The notes below the pieces were generated by a model, which saw only the letters and a program-made list of their open reading frames with translations, was not told the origin of the DNA and did no database searches. Positions 17,022 to 25,639 of a DNA stretch of 64,000 nucleotides are shown one piece after another; position 1 is the stretch's first letter; each line of letters starts with the position of its first letter. The stretch is from an uncultured Chlorobiaceae bacterium (GTDB lineage Bacteria; Bacteroidota; Chlorobiia; Chlorobiales; Chlorobiaceae). The translations under genes were made by a program, and so were the position numbers. The stretch is taken from NCBI GenBank assembly GCA_903843305.1, contig CAIMPI010000046.1:54769-118768 (forward strand), read 5' to 3'.

Positions 17022-17805
17022 CCTCGTTATCACGACCTACAATTCGCCTGAAGCGCTCGATCTTGTTATTCGCAGCGCACTTGCACAGTCCGAGCCGCCT
17101 TGCGAAATCATTGTTGCTGACGATGGCAGTACAAGTGATACGGCAATGCTTGTTGAAACATACCGCGCGGCAGCGACGATACCGGTGGTTCATGTGTGGC
17201 AGGAGGATCTGGGGTATAGGTTAGCTGCATCAAGGAACAGGGCGATAGCAGTGGCAAGGGGCAATTATATTGTCCTTATCGACGGAGATATGCTTCTGCA
17301 TCGTGAATTTATCCGTGACCACAGACGGCTTGCGATTGAAGGTACGTTCATCCAGGGATCGAGAGTGCTGCTCTCGCAGGAGAATACTCCACAGCGATTT
17401 ACAACGAAAAATATTTCGTTTTTCTTTTTTGGAAAGGGGATTGAAAACCGGAAGAATACTTTGCGTTTGCCGTTGCTTTCAAGACTTCTTGCGTTGAAGA
17501 CTCGATCTCTCCATGGCATAAGAGGTTGTAATATTTCGTTTTTCAGGAACGACTGCATCCGTGTCAACGGCTTCAATGAGGATTTTGTCGGCTGGGGACG
17601 GGAAGATAGTGAATTTGCTGTTCGGCTTGTCAATAGCGGGATTTTTCGGCGTAATGTCAGGTTCAGCGCTCTTGCATGTCATCTCGGGCATTGTGAGAAT
17701 CCAAGGCAGTCGCTTGCCGACAATGACCGGATACTCGAACAGGCTATTGCCGGCAAGCTGACCACATGCCGGAATGGCATCGACAAGTATCTTTTAAACA
17801 AATAA
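16993..17805 (+). CDS. Glycosyltransferase family 2 with GT7-like C-terminal motif
   Basis: A 270-residue enzyme. The N-terminal GT2 part has L-V-I-T-T-Y-N-S-P, A-D-D-G-S and L-I-D-G-D-M (D-x-D) near residue 97. The C-terminal part has F-V-G-W-G-R-E-D-S-E-F-A, a galactosyltransferase/GT7-type acceptor motif. Chondroitin-synthase-like and LPS-core GT2 enzymes share this layout. It overlaps the preceding gene by 29 bases, and the next gene's preferred ATG lies 2 bases after its stop. Donor sugar is unknown. Confidence 0.8.
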   Translation: MKQRESIACSLVITTYNSPEALDLVIRSALAQSEPPCEIIVADDGSTSDTAMLVETYRAAATIPVVHVWQEDLGYRLAASRNRAIAVARGNYIVLIDGDMLLHREFIRDHRRLAIEGTFIQGSRVLLSQENTPQRFTTKNISFFFFGKGIENRKNTLRLPLLSRLLALKTRSLHGIRGCNISFFRNDCIRVNGFNEDFVGWGREDSEFAVRLVNSGIFRRNVRFSALACHLGHCENPRQSLADNDRILEQAIAGKLTTCRNGIDKYLLNK

Positions 17806-17807
17806 TT

Positions 17808-18674
17808 ATGAAGATCAGCGCCTTTACCTTTATCAAAAATGGAATGATACTTGGTTTTCCATTCCGGGAATCGATTCGTTCCGTGCTGCCGATTGTCGAT
17901 GAGTTCGTCGTCAACGTCGGCGACAGCGATGATGATACTCTCGAAAAGATCAAGGAAATCGGCGATCCGAAAATAAGGATTATCCGGTCGCACTGGAACG
18001 ACAAGATGCGGGTCGGCGGCTATGTGTATGGTCAGCAGAAAATGATTGCACAATTCAACTGCACCGGCGATTGGGCCTTCTATCTCGAAGGCGACGAAAT
18101 TGTGCATGAGGAGGATCTGCAAAAAATTGTCGATGCCTGCCGGAAACATCTGCCGGATGAGCGCGTTGAAGCGCTTACGTTCGACTATTATCATTTCTAT
18201 GGTAACGCGAACAGTTATCTCGATTCGCCCGCATGGTACCGGCGGGAGTCGAGGATTATCCGAAATTCGATACGCTCTTATGCGCCCGACGGGTTGTATT
18301 GGCATGTGCTCACCAGCAAAAGCAAGATTGCCCGTTATCCTAATGCCGTCCATACCGGCGCATCAATCTACCACTATGGGTGGGTGCGGAGCGAAGAGGA
18401 GATGAACCGAAAATCGGAGCACGTGCAGAAGTATTGGAACAAGAACCATAAGCGGATTGACTACGGAGAGATCGACCAGCAGATTATCCGTCTTTTTACA
18501 GGTTCTCATCCCGCAATTATACGCGAATGGCTTCCGACAGAAGCGGGAGTTTTTCGTGCGAACCCTGATCACGTGCTGACGCGTCGGGAGCAAAAGCATC
18601 GGCTCATGTTACGCCTCGAACGCTGGTTCGGGCTGGAATTGAGTAAAAAACATTTCATCGCGAAAAAGCCGTGA
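17808..18674 (+). CDS. Glycosyltransferase family 2
   Basis: A protein of about 288 residues. The frame is open from an ATG at 17766, but that start would overlap the previous gene by 40 bases and add 14 residues without family features, so ATG 17808 is preferred. The domain begins M-K-I-S-A-F-T-F-I-K-N, with V-G-D-S-D-D-D-T and L-E-G-D-E-I (D-x-D equivalent) near residue 91. The C-terminal half is rich in Tyr, His and Arg. It resembles GT2 enzymes of surface-glycan clusters and ends the 15199-18674 run. Substrate is unknown. Confidence 0.75.
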   Translation: MKISAFTFIKNGMILGFPFRESIRSVLPIVDEFVVNVGDSDDDTLEKIKEIGDPKIRIIRSHWNDKMRVGGYVYGQQKMIAQFNCTGDWAFYLEGDEIVHEEDLQKIVDACRKHLPDERVEALTFDYYHFYGNANSYLDSPAWYRRESRIIRNSIRSYAPDGLYWHVLTSKSKIARYPNAVHTGASIYHYGWVRSEEEMNRKSEHVQKYWNKNHKRIDYGEIDQQIIRLFTGSHPAIIREWLPTEAGVFRANPDHVLTRREQKHRLMLRLERWFGLELSKKHFIAKKP

Positions 18675-18700
18675 TCACAGGAAAATCAGGGTGCATCGAC

Positions 18701-18730
18701 TTCACTGAAATCCACTTAACATTGTATATT
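18701..18730 (+). promoter_or_regulatory. Possible promoter ahead of the GT9 gene
   Basis: TTCACT (18701-18706) and TATATT (18725-18730) are 18 bases apart, about 70 bases before the GT9 start. The -35 match is weak. The 120-base gap and the end of the preceding overlapped run make a new transcription unit plausible. Confidence 0.25.
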
Positions 18731-18798
18731 CGCACACACACTTTAGCCTGCGCGCTTTTCCGGGTTCGGGGTATCGGTCAACCATACATCCTGTGTTT

Positions 18799-19755
18799 AT
18801 GAACTCTTCCATTGTTTTACTGCCAAACTGGATAGGAGATATGTTCCTTGCCCTTTCCGTTGTGATGCGATTGCCTGAAAGTCGTCGAACACAGACTACG
18901 CTGCTGGTTCCTGGTCAGATGAGCGGTTTGGTCAGGATGATGTGCGATTTACCAGTGATCAAGTATGGTCGCAGTGATGCAGTTGATCGCAAGTGTACCG
19001 TGGAAGCTGTGCGAAGCGGTGAATTTCATACAATATACCTGTTGCCGTTTTCGTTCTCTTCGGCATGGTTTGCAATGAAAACCGGTGTGCCTGTCAGAAG
19101 GGGCTTGTCACGGGAAATGAGACGTTTTCTGTTGACCGATCCATTGCAAAAAGATGTTATTAACAGTAATAATAAAAAGTTGCACCACATCACCCATGAG
19201 TATGCTGAAATTCTTGATTCGACTTTTTCCCCTCCTGAAGAGTGGCATGGTGTAACTGTTCAGCCCGACACGAAGCATCGCGGCTCAATTGTTTACTGCC
19301 CTGGCGCTGCATACGGGCCTGCCAAGAAATGGCGTCACTTTCCTGAACTGGCATTGTTGCAGGAGCGCTATAACATTGTCATTCTCGGATCGCGTGGCGA
19401 TGGGGAGTCGGCGCAGGAGATTGTGCGCATGGCACCCGAAAGGGTGCTGGATTTGACCGGTAAAACTTCACTGCAGGAGGTTGCCGCTATTATGTCAAGC
19501 GCTCGTGCCGTTGTCTCGAACGATTCCGGTTTGATGCATCTTGCCGCTTATATAGGCACACCAGTTATCGGTCTCTTTGGTTCTACAAGTCCGATATGGA
19601 CACGTCCCCTTGGTAAAAAAAGCATAGCGCTCAATGTGCCTGAGCCATGTGTACCTTGTTTCGATAAGACTTGCCGCTATGAGCACTATCGTTGTCTTGA
19701 GAACATTACGCCGAATGCTGTCGCTGAGGCAATGGAAACGTTGTGCTGCTTGTAA
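18799..19755 (+). CDS. ADP-heptose:LPS heptosyltransferase II-like (GT9)
   Basis: A GT9 protein of about 318 residues that looks closest to RfaF/WaaF. The N-terminus I-V-L-L-P-N-W-I-G-D-M is the typical 'P-x-W-I-G-D' start. Near residue 240 lies N-D-S-G-L-M-H-L-A-A, followed by I-G-L-F-G-S-T-S-P-I-W, matching the ADP-heptose binding block. A C-P/C-C pattern near the end (C-V-P-C-F-D-K-T-C) is also common in WaaF. It would add the second heptose of the inner core. A GTG at 18793 is also in frame; ATG 18799 is preferred. Confidence 0.8.
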   Translation: MNSSIVLLPNWIGDMFLALSVVMRLPESRRTQTTLLVPGQMSGLVRMMCDLPVIKYGRSDAVDRKCTVEAVRSGEFHTIYLLPFSFSSAWFAMKTGVPVRRGLSREMRRFLLTDPLQKDVINSNNKKLHHITHEYAEILDSTFSPPEEWHGVTVQPDTKHRGSIVYCPGAAYGPAKKWRHFPELALLQERYNIVILGSRGDGESAQEIVRMAPERVLDLTGKTSLQEVAAIMSSARAVVSNDSGLMHLAAYIGTPVIGLFGSTSPIWTRPLGKKSIALNVPEPCVPCFDKTCRYEHYRCLENITPNAVAEAMETLCCL

Positions 19756-19800
19756 CAATTGCAATGTTGTCAGTGTTGATAATCGTCGGGGCCTTTTTTG

Positions 19801-20778
19801 TCAACACTTTGGAGTCTGCTGCTGGATTGAGAAGCCATCAACTAGCGCCCACCACTCGCCAGTTGCCCGCTGGTGCGGATCGACGGTATGCATGCCTGTC
19901 AGGTTCCACCACTCATTGCCTGGTTCCACTACTGGTTTATTCGATGCCAGCTCTTCGTAATAACTGTTTTCTGTAAGTTCAGTTATCCTGAATGCCCAGA
20001 CTTTCGTGCCGTAGTTCGGAATCTCATCTTGTGCATATCGATAGATGGCTCCATTGTAAAGAATTACTTTTCCTCCAGGACGAGCGAATTGGGGACTGTT
20101 GGAGACGACAGGACTTTTCGGGTGTTCTTTCCAGGGCCCGGTTAAGGTTTCAGCAATAAGAAGGTGTAGGCTTTTTGACTTAGGCGCATAACTGAAAAGG
20201 TACCAGCGGTTTTGGTAGTGAATAATTGATGGATCAAGCGTTGCAGACAAGCGTTTTTTGCCTGTGACAAGTGTGTCACTATGCTGCCACTCATCAGGAA
20301 AATGTGTTGCCCGATAAAGTTGAATGCCTCCCGATCCCATACATTCAGGAATCATGTAATACTCTCCATCTGCCAAAAAGACATAGGGATAAGAGAGGTG
20401 GAAACGCTCTCTGAGAATAACCTTGCGATACTTCCATTGCAGACCATTATTGCTGAAGGCATAGCCAATTTCTCCAGTATTTCTTTTGTCATTCAATACT
20501 TCAAAGAAGAGATGGTAACCAGCCTCGTTCTGTATCATAAATGGATCGGCAACAAAACGGGCAGAGATATCGGTGACCTCTTTTGCAGTCAGCACAGGGT
20601 TTGTAATATCTTTTGGTGGAAACAGCTCAAGAGGCGATACTCCTTCGTAGATGCCGATTGCCCATGTTTCCTTGCTTCGCCGCTGAACCTTTTTTTTGCA
20701 ATGTTTTTTATAGCGGGATATGACGAGCAGTACAACAGCAATGGTTAGAAGGCTGATCAGCAATGAGGTTATAGTCAT
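19801..20778 (-). CDS. Membrane-anchored beta-propeller protein (GIPC-transferase N-domain-like)
   Basis: A 325-residue protein with one N-terminal transmembrane helix (residues 5-21), a basic stretch, and then a domain rich in W/F-D-P and Y-L-F blade motifs (A-D-P-F-M, H-L-F-F-E, Y-P-Y-V-F, D-P-S-I-I, W-Y-L-F-S). This pattern fits the five-bladed beta-fructosidase-like fold. It resembles the N-terminal domain of plant glucosamine inositolphosphorylceramide transferases, which also appears in bacterial polysaccharide loci. No hydrolase catalytic triad is evident to me. It could bind or modify a glycan. It converges on the GT9 gene and sits beside another GT9 gene on its own strand. Confidence 0.6.
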   Translation of the reverse strand: MTITSLLISLLTIAVVLLVISRYKKHCKKKVQRRSKETWAIGIYEGVSPLELFPPKDITNPVLTAKEVTDISARFVADPFMIQNEAGYHLFFEVLNDKRNTGEIGYAFSNNGLQWKYRKVILRERFHLSYPYVFLADGEYYMIPECMGSGGIQLYRATHFPDEWQHSDTLVTGKKRLSATLDPSIIHYQNRWYLFSYAPKSKSLHLLIAETLTGPWKEHPKSPVVSNSPQFARPGGKVILYNGAIYRYAQDEIPNYGTKVWAFRITELTENSYYEELASNKPVVEPGNEWWNLTGMHTVDPHQRATGEWWALVDGFSIQQQTPKC

Positions 20779-20845
20779 GACTCTGTAAATGATTGAGACA
20801 ATGTATTCGATTTTGTGTTTTTCGTGATTATGTTGAAATAGCCTG

Positions 20846-21892
20846 TCATGAAAGCTTTTTCAGCATCTCATGTAATGCTGTAGAAACTTCGACAGGCTCA
20901 ATATCAATAATGTCAGGTGTTTGCGATATGATAACCTTCTGCATGCTGCTTAATGGGCCGAATTGTGTTCGATCAGCCAGGAATTTCCTGTAAAGGGCGA
21001 TGAGAGGTGTGTCAGAACATGCAGCAATATGTACCAGTGAAGTGTCGGGAGTAATAAGAAGCTTGAGTTTTTTTACAATTTCTCCGACTTCATAAATGTT
21101 GCTTGTCGAGGGGGATTTCAGGACGTTTTGGTGTAGTTGTTCAAGTACTTTTTTTTCTTCAAAGTCATGGGGAGTTGAAAAGATAACAAATGTATTGTCT
21201 GGAAAACTCAGGATTAGTTCTGACCACTGCTGGATAGTACGGTGTCCGCCAATATGCCCGGCGCTTATGTTGATGCCCAGGAATTTACCTTGTGGAAGTG
21301 TATTCAGGAATAATGTTATTTCAGGTGAAACCGGCATCGGTGGCAGATATGGCTTGCAATGTGGTTGTACCTGATTTCCATTGAGAGCGTTAAGAAGAGA
21401 AAGGTTTTTTAAGGATTCATGTGCATTTTGTTCAAGAGTGATGAGGTGGTCGAATATCCCTTCGTGGTTAGGGTTGAAGTGTCCCACCTTATGCTTGGCG
21501 CGGATAAGTACCGACTGAATAAGAAAATGAGTTGATGGGTGATCTTTTGGATTGAAAAGCAAGTCAAATTCTTTTAACAAGATACCTTTAAAGTAGCGAT
21601 GTATGTTCCTTTTTGCGTGATAGACTCCTGCAATATTCGGATCGGCACTGAAAAAATTGAAAATGATCTGGCTGAAAGCAACGATGTAAATTGAGATTTC
21701 AGGATACTCCCTTTTCAGGCTCCCGATTAAGGGTGTAAGCAGAATACAGTCTCCGTAGCATTCTCGCGCGAGAATTACAATACTTTTTGGTGGAGCTTGG
21801 AGGGATAGCCCTCTTCGCTGCCTTATTGCAATGAACTGAAGACCATGTGCAAAGCGCTGACGAAAAGTACTATGATCCTTTTTTGTTTTCAT
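20846..21892 (-). CDS. Glycosyltransferase family 9
   Basis: A 348-residue GT9 enzyme. After a short basic leader it reads I-V-I-L-A-R-E-C-Y-G-D-C, the R-x-x-x-G-D-type start of the family. The C-terminal half contains I-N-I-S-A-G-H near residue 226 and T-P-D-T-S-L-V-H-I-A-A-C near residue 285, the heptose-nucleotide binding block. It lies between a GT4 gene upstream and the propeller gene downstream on the same strand. It probably adds a heptose-like sugar to LPS. Confidence 0.78.
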   Translation of the reverse strand: MKTKKDHSTFRQRFAHGLQFIAIRQRRGLSLQAPPKSIVILARECYGDCILLTPLIGSLKREYPEISIYIVAFSQIIFNFFSADPNIAGVYHAKRNIHRYFKGILLKEFDLLFNPKDHPSTHFLIQSVLIRAKHKVGHFNPNHEGIFDHLITLEQNAHESLKNLSLLNALNGNQVQPHCKPYLPPMPVSPEITLFLNTLPQGKFLGINISAGHIGGHRTIQQWSELILSFPDNTFVIFSTPHDFEEKKVLEQLHQNVLKSPSTSNIYEVGEIVKKLKLLITPDTSLVHIAACSDTPLIALYRKFLADRTQFGPLSSMQKVIISQTPDIIDIEPVEVSTALHEMLKKLS

Positions 21893-21966
21893 GCCAGCGG
21901 GTTATTTTACTTGTTATTATCAAAGTAGCTGATAGCTTGATGGGTGCTTGGGCTTTGTTATTTGTG

Positions 21967-23028
21967 TCAGAAGAGCTCGCAAAAACTGACAATTTCCTCT
22001 TGCAGTTTATCAAGTGAAAACATTGGCGTTACGGTCTGGCAGGCTTTTTCCCCGATTGTTGTTCTCAGAATAGGATTCTGGTAGAGTTTTGTGAGTAATC
22101 CAGCAAGTTTTTTTTCGTCACCATAATGCACAAGAAAGCCATTTACCTTATCGATTATTATCTCCTCAACACCACCAGCATAGGTGCTGATAGGGGCGTT
22201 ACCGAGATACATCGCTTCAAGCAGCGCTGTGGAGAGCCCTTCAATAATAGAGGTAAGGGTAAAAACATCGCTTATTTTCATGGTGGGAAAAGGATTTTCC
22301 GTAAATCCTGTGAAGATGATTTTGTCGGAAATTCCAAGACTTGCCCCAAGTTTCTTGTATTCTTCTATATGTGTTCCCTGGCCCATGATGACAATGCCAG
22401 CATCACGGGCATCGGTCAACACCAGAAATTTTGCAAAACTTCTGATTAAAAAGTCAAACCCTTTGTTAGGTTCAACTCTGCCCATAGCTGTTATCAGAAA
22501 CTGAAATGGTTTCACCATGATATCCTGTCTGGATTGCCTGGTGATTAGTTCGGGGTCCAATCCGTAGTAGATAACCTTGATGCGTTCCGGACGCATATAG
22601 CTTGAAAGGAGGAGCGTTTCTTTGATTTTTTTTGCGTTAACTATAATTCCATCCGACATCATATTGAAGACGAGATTATAAATCCATTTGTTTTTAAGAT
22701 CCAGGGTCGTGCCCAGCCATAGAACATTTTTGATACCGCAGATTTTGCTGATCATACCAGCAATAGCGTAGTCTTTGCGCATTGACGGTATAACAACTTC
22801 GATTTTATGTTTTTTTACAATCACGATTAATCTTGCGATGGTAAAGATGTCAGCCTCATTCAGAAAAGGCAGTTTGTATTTTGGAATATTAAAATGTTTA
22901 CCGACTTGCTCATTTCGATAAGCCAGGATGGTTTGGTGTGACTTCAATGCTTTTGTGGCAAGAAGTAAAGATTTTTCATTACCCCCTCCCCATTTGCTTC
23001 GTGAAGAGTTGAGAAAGAGGAAATTCAT
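21967..23028 (-). CDS. Glycosyltransferase family 4
   Basis: A 353-residue GT-B enzyme. The N-terminus has G-G-G-N-E-K-S and the C-terminal domain has A-M-G-R-V-E-P-N-K-G-F-D near residue 180. The E-x7-E motif is present as E-G-L-S-T-A-L-L-E near residue 272, followed by G-G-V-E-E-I-I. This is a retaining transferase of the GT4 group, acting on lipid-linked glycans in the cytoplasm. It is the first gene of a - strand run and is divergent from the CPBP protease gene. Confidence 0.82.
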   Translation of the reverse strand: MNFLFLNSSRSKWGGGNEKSLLLATKALKSHQTILAYRNEQVGKHFNIPKYKLPFLNEADIFTIARLIVIVKKHKIEVVIPSMRKDYAIAGMISKICGIKNVLWLGTTLDLKNKWIYNLVFNMMSDGIIVNAKKIKETLLLSSYMRPERIKVIYYGLDPELITRQSRQDIMVKPFQFLITAMGRVEPNKGFDFLIRSFAKFLVLTDARDAGIVIMGQGTHIEEYKKLGASLGISDKIIFTGFTENPFPTMKISDVFTLTSIIEGLSTALLEAMYLGNAPISTYAGGVEEIIIDKVNGFLVHYGDEKKLAGLLTKLYQNPILRTTIGEKACQTVTPMFSLDKLQEEIVSFCELF

Positions 23029-23220
23029 TGCTGTCAGGCAAGTTTATTAATGAAAGGCATACATTGCTTGTAGCCAGAAAATGACCAGATTTCTGTGGTT
23101 ATCCGCAGGTTTTTTCTTGTTTTTTCTTTATGCAATACCTATTTGTATTATGGACTGGTGTTTGGAATTTCAGGAAGATAAATCAAATTTTCACAGATTC
23201 ATTGTATCCAGGATAGATTG

Positions 23221-24183
23221 ATGGACACATTTTCCGTTTCGGATCCTTTTATGACAAAGCGCCCTTCCTTTGTTGCCAATACTCTGTTGTTGATCACTAT
23301 TATGGGACTTTACCCACTAGCAGGTGCCTTACTCTTTTCTCTTGTAAACGGAGGCCTTCCACAGAGAATAGTATTTTTGCATTACGACAAGAGTACGCTT
23401 CCGCTGCTTCGCATGATTCAGTCTGTCGGGCAGATTCTTTTACTTGCTCTGCCAGTTATTTTGCTTTCGGCTTGGCATACGGGCAAGAAAAATCCTTTTT
23501 CCCCGGAGAGCCTCGCTTTTTTAGGAATACGCAGGGGTGTGGATTTTGGTGCAGCCGCTTTTGCCGTCAGTGGAATTTTTCTGCTTCAACCGCTGTTGTA
23601 TACCGTGACTGCTCTTCAGGATATCTATCTGTGGCCTTCTCTTGGCACAGCAGGAGCAGAAGTGGTTCGTCAGCGTGATGTGATGGATTTATTTATTAAA
23701 GAGCTTGCGCAGGTGCGCACCTTTCCTGAGTTTTTGTCGGTTGCCTTTGTTTTTGCTCTTACCCCCGCAGTTTGTGAAGAGCTTTTTTTTAGGGGCTATA
23801 TCCAGCAGAATTATAGCCGTTCAGTGTCGACAGGCAAAGCTATTCTTTTGACAGGTTGTGTTTTTGCTTTTTTCCATCTGAGTGCAGCAAATCTTCTCCC
23901 GCTTGCTTTACTTGGGTGTTATATTGGCTATATTTACAGCAGAACCGGGAATATTGCGTTCCCTTTTTTTGTTCATCTTGCGAACAATCTTGCTGCACTG
24001 CTGTTGCTTTTATTTTCAGGGAGATGCGATTTGATGTTGGGATCTCATGCAGAGTCTTTGGTCAATACTTTTTGGTGGTGGTTGGTTATTGCAGGGAGTT
24101 TATTTCTTTTTGTTATGGTAATGCTGCGGTTTTCGGCTGTATCATCACTGAGGGTGGAGCTCCCTTGTAAGCTGAAGCGTTGA
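23221..24183 (+). CDS. CPBP-family intramembrane metalloprotease (CAAX-like)
   Basis: A 320-residue membrane protein with about eight hydrophobic helices. The three conserved blocks of the CPBP/Abi family are present: E-E-L-F-F-R-G-Y (EExxxR) near residue 190, F-A-F-F-H-L-S near 216, and F-F-V-H-L-A-N-N near 254. Family members cleave within membranes or serve in processing and immunity. The substrate here is unknown. ATG at 23221 is preferred over an adjacent TTG, with AGGA about 8 bases upstream. Its stop overlaps the cdsA frame, so the two are probably co-translated. Confidence 0.82.
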   Translation: MDTFSVSDPFMTKRPSFVANTLLLITIMGLYPLAGALLFSLVNGGLPQRIVFLHYDKSTLPLLRMIQSVGQILLLALPVILLSAWHTGKKNPFSPESLAFLGIRRGVDFGAAAFAVSGIFLLQPLLYTVTALQDIYLWPSLGTAGAEVVRQRDVMDLFIKELAQVRTFPEFLSVAFVFALTPAVCEELFFRGYIQQNYSRSVSTGKAILLTGCVFAFFHLSAANLLPLALLGCYIGYIYSRTGNIAFPFFVHLANNLAALLLLLFSGRCDLMLGSHAESLVNTFWWWLVIAGSLFLFVMVMLRFSAVSSLRVELPCKLKR

Positions 24184-24185
24184 CT

Positions 24186-25037
24186 ATGAGGCTTATGAGT
24201 TGTTTAAAACATGATGGTATGGGTAAGCTCTTGAGTATTAATTTATTGCAAAGGGTCATCGTGGCTCTTGCAGGTATTCCCCTTCTTCTCTGGCTGATCA
24301 AACTGGGCGGTGTGTTTTTTTTTGGTTTTTTTTTGGTTTTGGCGCTTCTTGCCGTTTTTGAATTTCATCGTCTTGCACGCCATAAGGCTACCCCCCCTGC
24401 GCTATGGCTTATTCTGTTAATAACGTTGCTTTTTCAGGTGAACTTCTATCGACAATTTGCGGAAGTATGGGAGCTTTTGTTGGTGATTGTTCTTGTTCTC
24501 TTGTTGATGGAGCTTTTTTTAAAAGCGGGATCCCCTCTTCTTAATTTAGGTGCTATTTTTCCTGGTTTGCTTTATGTCAATCTGTCCTTTGGTTCTCTTT
24601 TGAGGCTTCGTCTTGCTCCCGATGGGAAGGGTGAAATAATGGTTTTTCTTATGTTTTGTTGTGTTTGGGCGGCCGATATTTTTGCCTATTTTGGCGGAAG
24701 CACATTGGGTGGAAAATTTATTCATCGCAAATTGTTTGAGCGTCTGAGCCCACACAAAACCTGGGAAGGCTTTTTGTTTGGTCTTGCTGGTAGTGTTTCT
24801 GCGTCAGTGATTTTCGGTTTTTTTTTCTGTAAGCTACCTTTAGCAACGTCGTTGCTGACAGGATTCCTGATTGGCTTAGCAAGCCCGGCTGGTGACCTTA
24901 TTGAATCAATGTTCAAGAGAGATGCGGGAGTAAAGGACTCTTCCGGTTTGATTCCTGGCCACGGTGGAGTGCTTGATCGGTTTGATACTATTATGTTTGT
25001 ATCGCCATTTATTTACTTTATTACACTTTATCTTTGA
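24186..25037 (+). CDS. cdsA: Phosphatidate cytidylyltransferase
   Basis: A hydrophobic protein of about 283 residues with multiple helices and the diagnostic CDP-diglyceride synthase signature near its C-terminus: G-D-L-I-E-S-M-F-K-R, then G-V-K-D-S-S-G-L-I-P-G-H-G-G, then D-R-F-D. It makes CDP-diacylglycerol from phosphatidate and CTP at the inner membrane, the branch point of phospholipid synthesis. A TTG at 24180 overlaps the preceding stop, but ATG 24186 is a more usual start. It is coupled to the CPBP protease gene. Confidence 0.88.
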   Translation: MRLMSCLKHDGMGKLLSINLLQRVIVALAGIPLLLWLIKLGGVFFFGFFLVLALLAVFEFHRLARHKATPPALWLILLITLLFQVNFYRQFAEVWELLLVIVLVLLLMELFLKAGSPLLNLGAIFPGLLYVNLSFGSLLRLRLAPDGKGEIMVFLMFCCVWAADIFAYFGGSTLGGKFIHRKLFERLSPHKTWEGFLFGLAGSVSASVIFGFFFCKLPLATSLLTGFLIGLASPAGDLIESMFKRDAGVKDSSGLIPGHGGVLDRFDTIMFVSPFIYFITLYL

Positions 25038-25163
25038 ATTGACCGTAAAGCGAAAGTTGTTTACCGGATCGATTCTTAAATGTTTTTTATATTAACGATT
25101 AAATTCATCATGCAGAGAACATTTATTTCTGGCAGGAGTCATTAACCGCAAGAGGTTGTCATA

Positions 25164-25634
25164 ATGAAAATTGAAAGCCTTCTTTCCGAAAAATATATTG
25201 TTTTGAATCTCGAACTCTCTATGAAAAGCCAGGTGATCGAAAAAATGCTTTCGATTGTGGTCGATCACCCGGGGGTGATAGATATCAGCAAACTTAGGGA
25301 GGATGTTCTTAAGCGTGAACAGGACATGTCAACGGGCATTGGCAAGACGTTAGCTCTTCCACATGCCAAGAGTGCTGGGGTGAGCCTCCCTGTTATGGCG
25401 TTTGCTACTTTGAAAGATGAACTTGATTTTGATTCAATCGATAATGAACCGGTAAAAATTGTGTTTCTTCTTGCAACGCCTGAACAGATGCTTGCTGAGC
25501 ATTTGAAGCTCCTTGGCAGGATTACGAGGATAGCCGGTAGGGAGGATGTTCGCCAGCGCCTTGTTCTTGCCCAATCACCTGGAGAGATTATCGGCTTTTT
25601 CAGGGAAGAGGAAAAGGATTTTCCGGAGATATAA
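25164..25634 (+). CDS. PTS EIIA-like (PtsN/fructose type) protein
   Basis: A 156-residue single-domain protein of the PTS EIIA type 2 family. The phospho-acceptor histidine lies in L-A-L-P-H-A-K (H67), with the upstream T-G-I-G motif. No EIIB, EIIC, HPr or EI gene is nearby, so sugar transport is unlikely and a PtsN-like regulatory role is more probable. It lies 5 bases ahead of hisS and likely shares its mRNA. Regulatory partners are not visible. Confidence 0.8.
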   Translation: MKIESLLSEKYIVLNLELSMKSQVIEKMLSIVVDHPGVIDISKLREDVLKREQDMSTGIGKTLALPHAKSAGVSLPVMAFATLKDELDFDSIDNEPVKIVFLLATPEQMLAEHLKLLGRITRIAGREDVRQRLVLAQSPGEIIGFFREEEKDFPEI

Positions 25635-25639
25635 AGATT

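Noticed and set aside
17679..18353. 224-residue open frame on the - strand
   Set aside because: Antisense to two GT2 genes with clear catalytic motifs; no recognisable domain.
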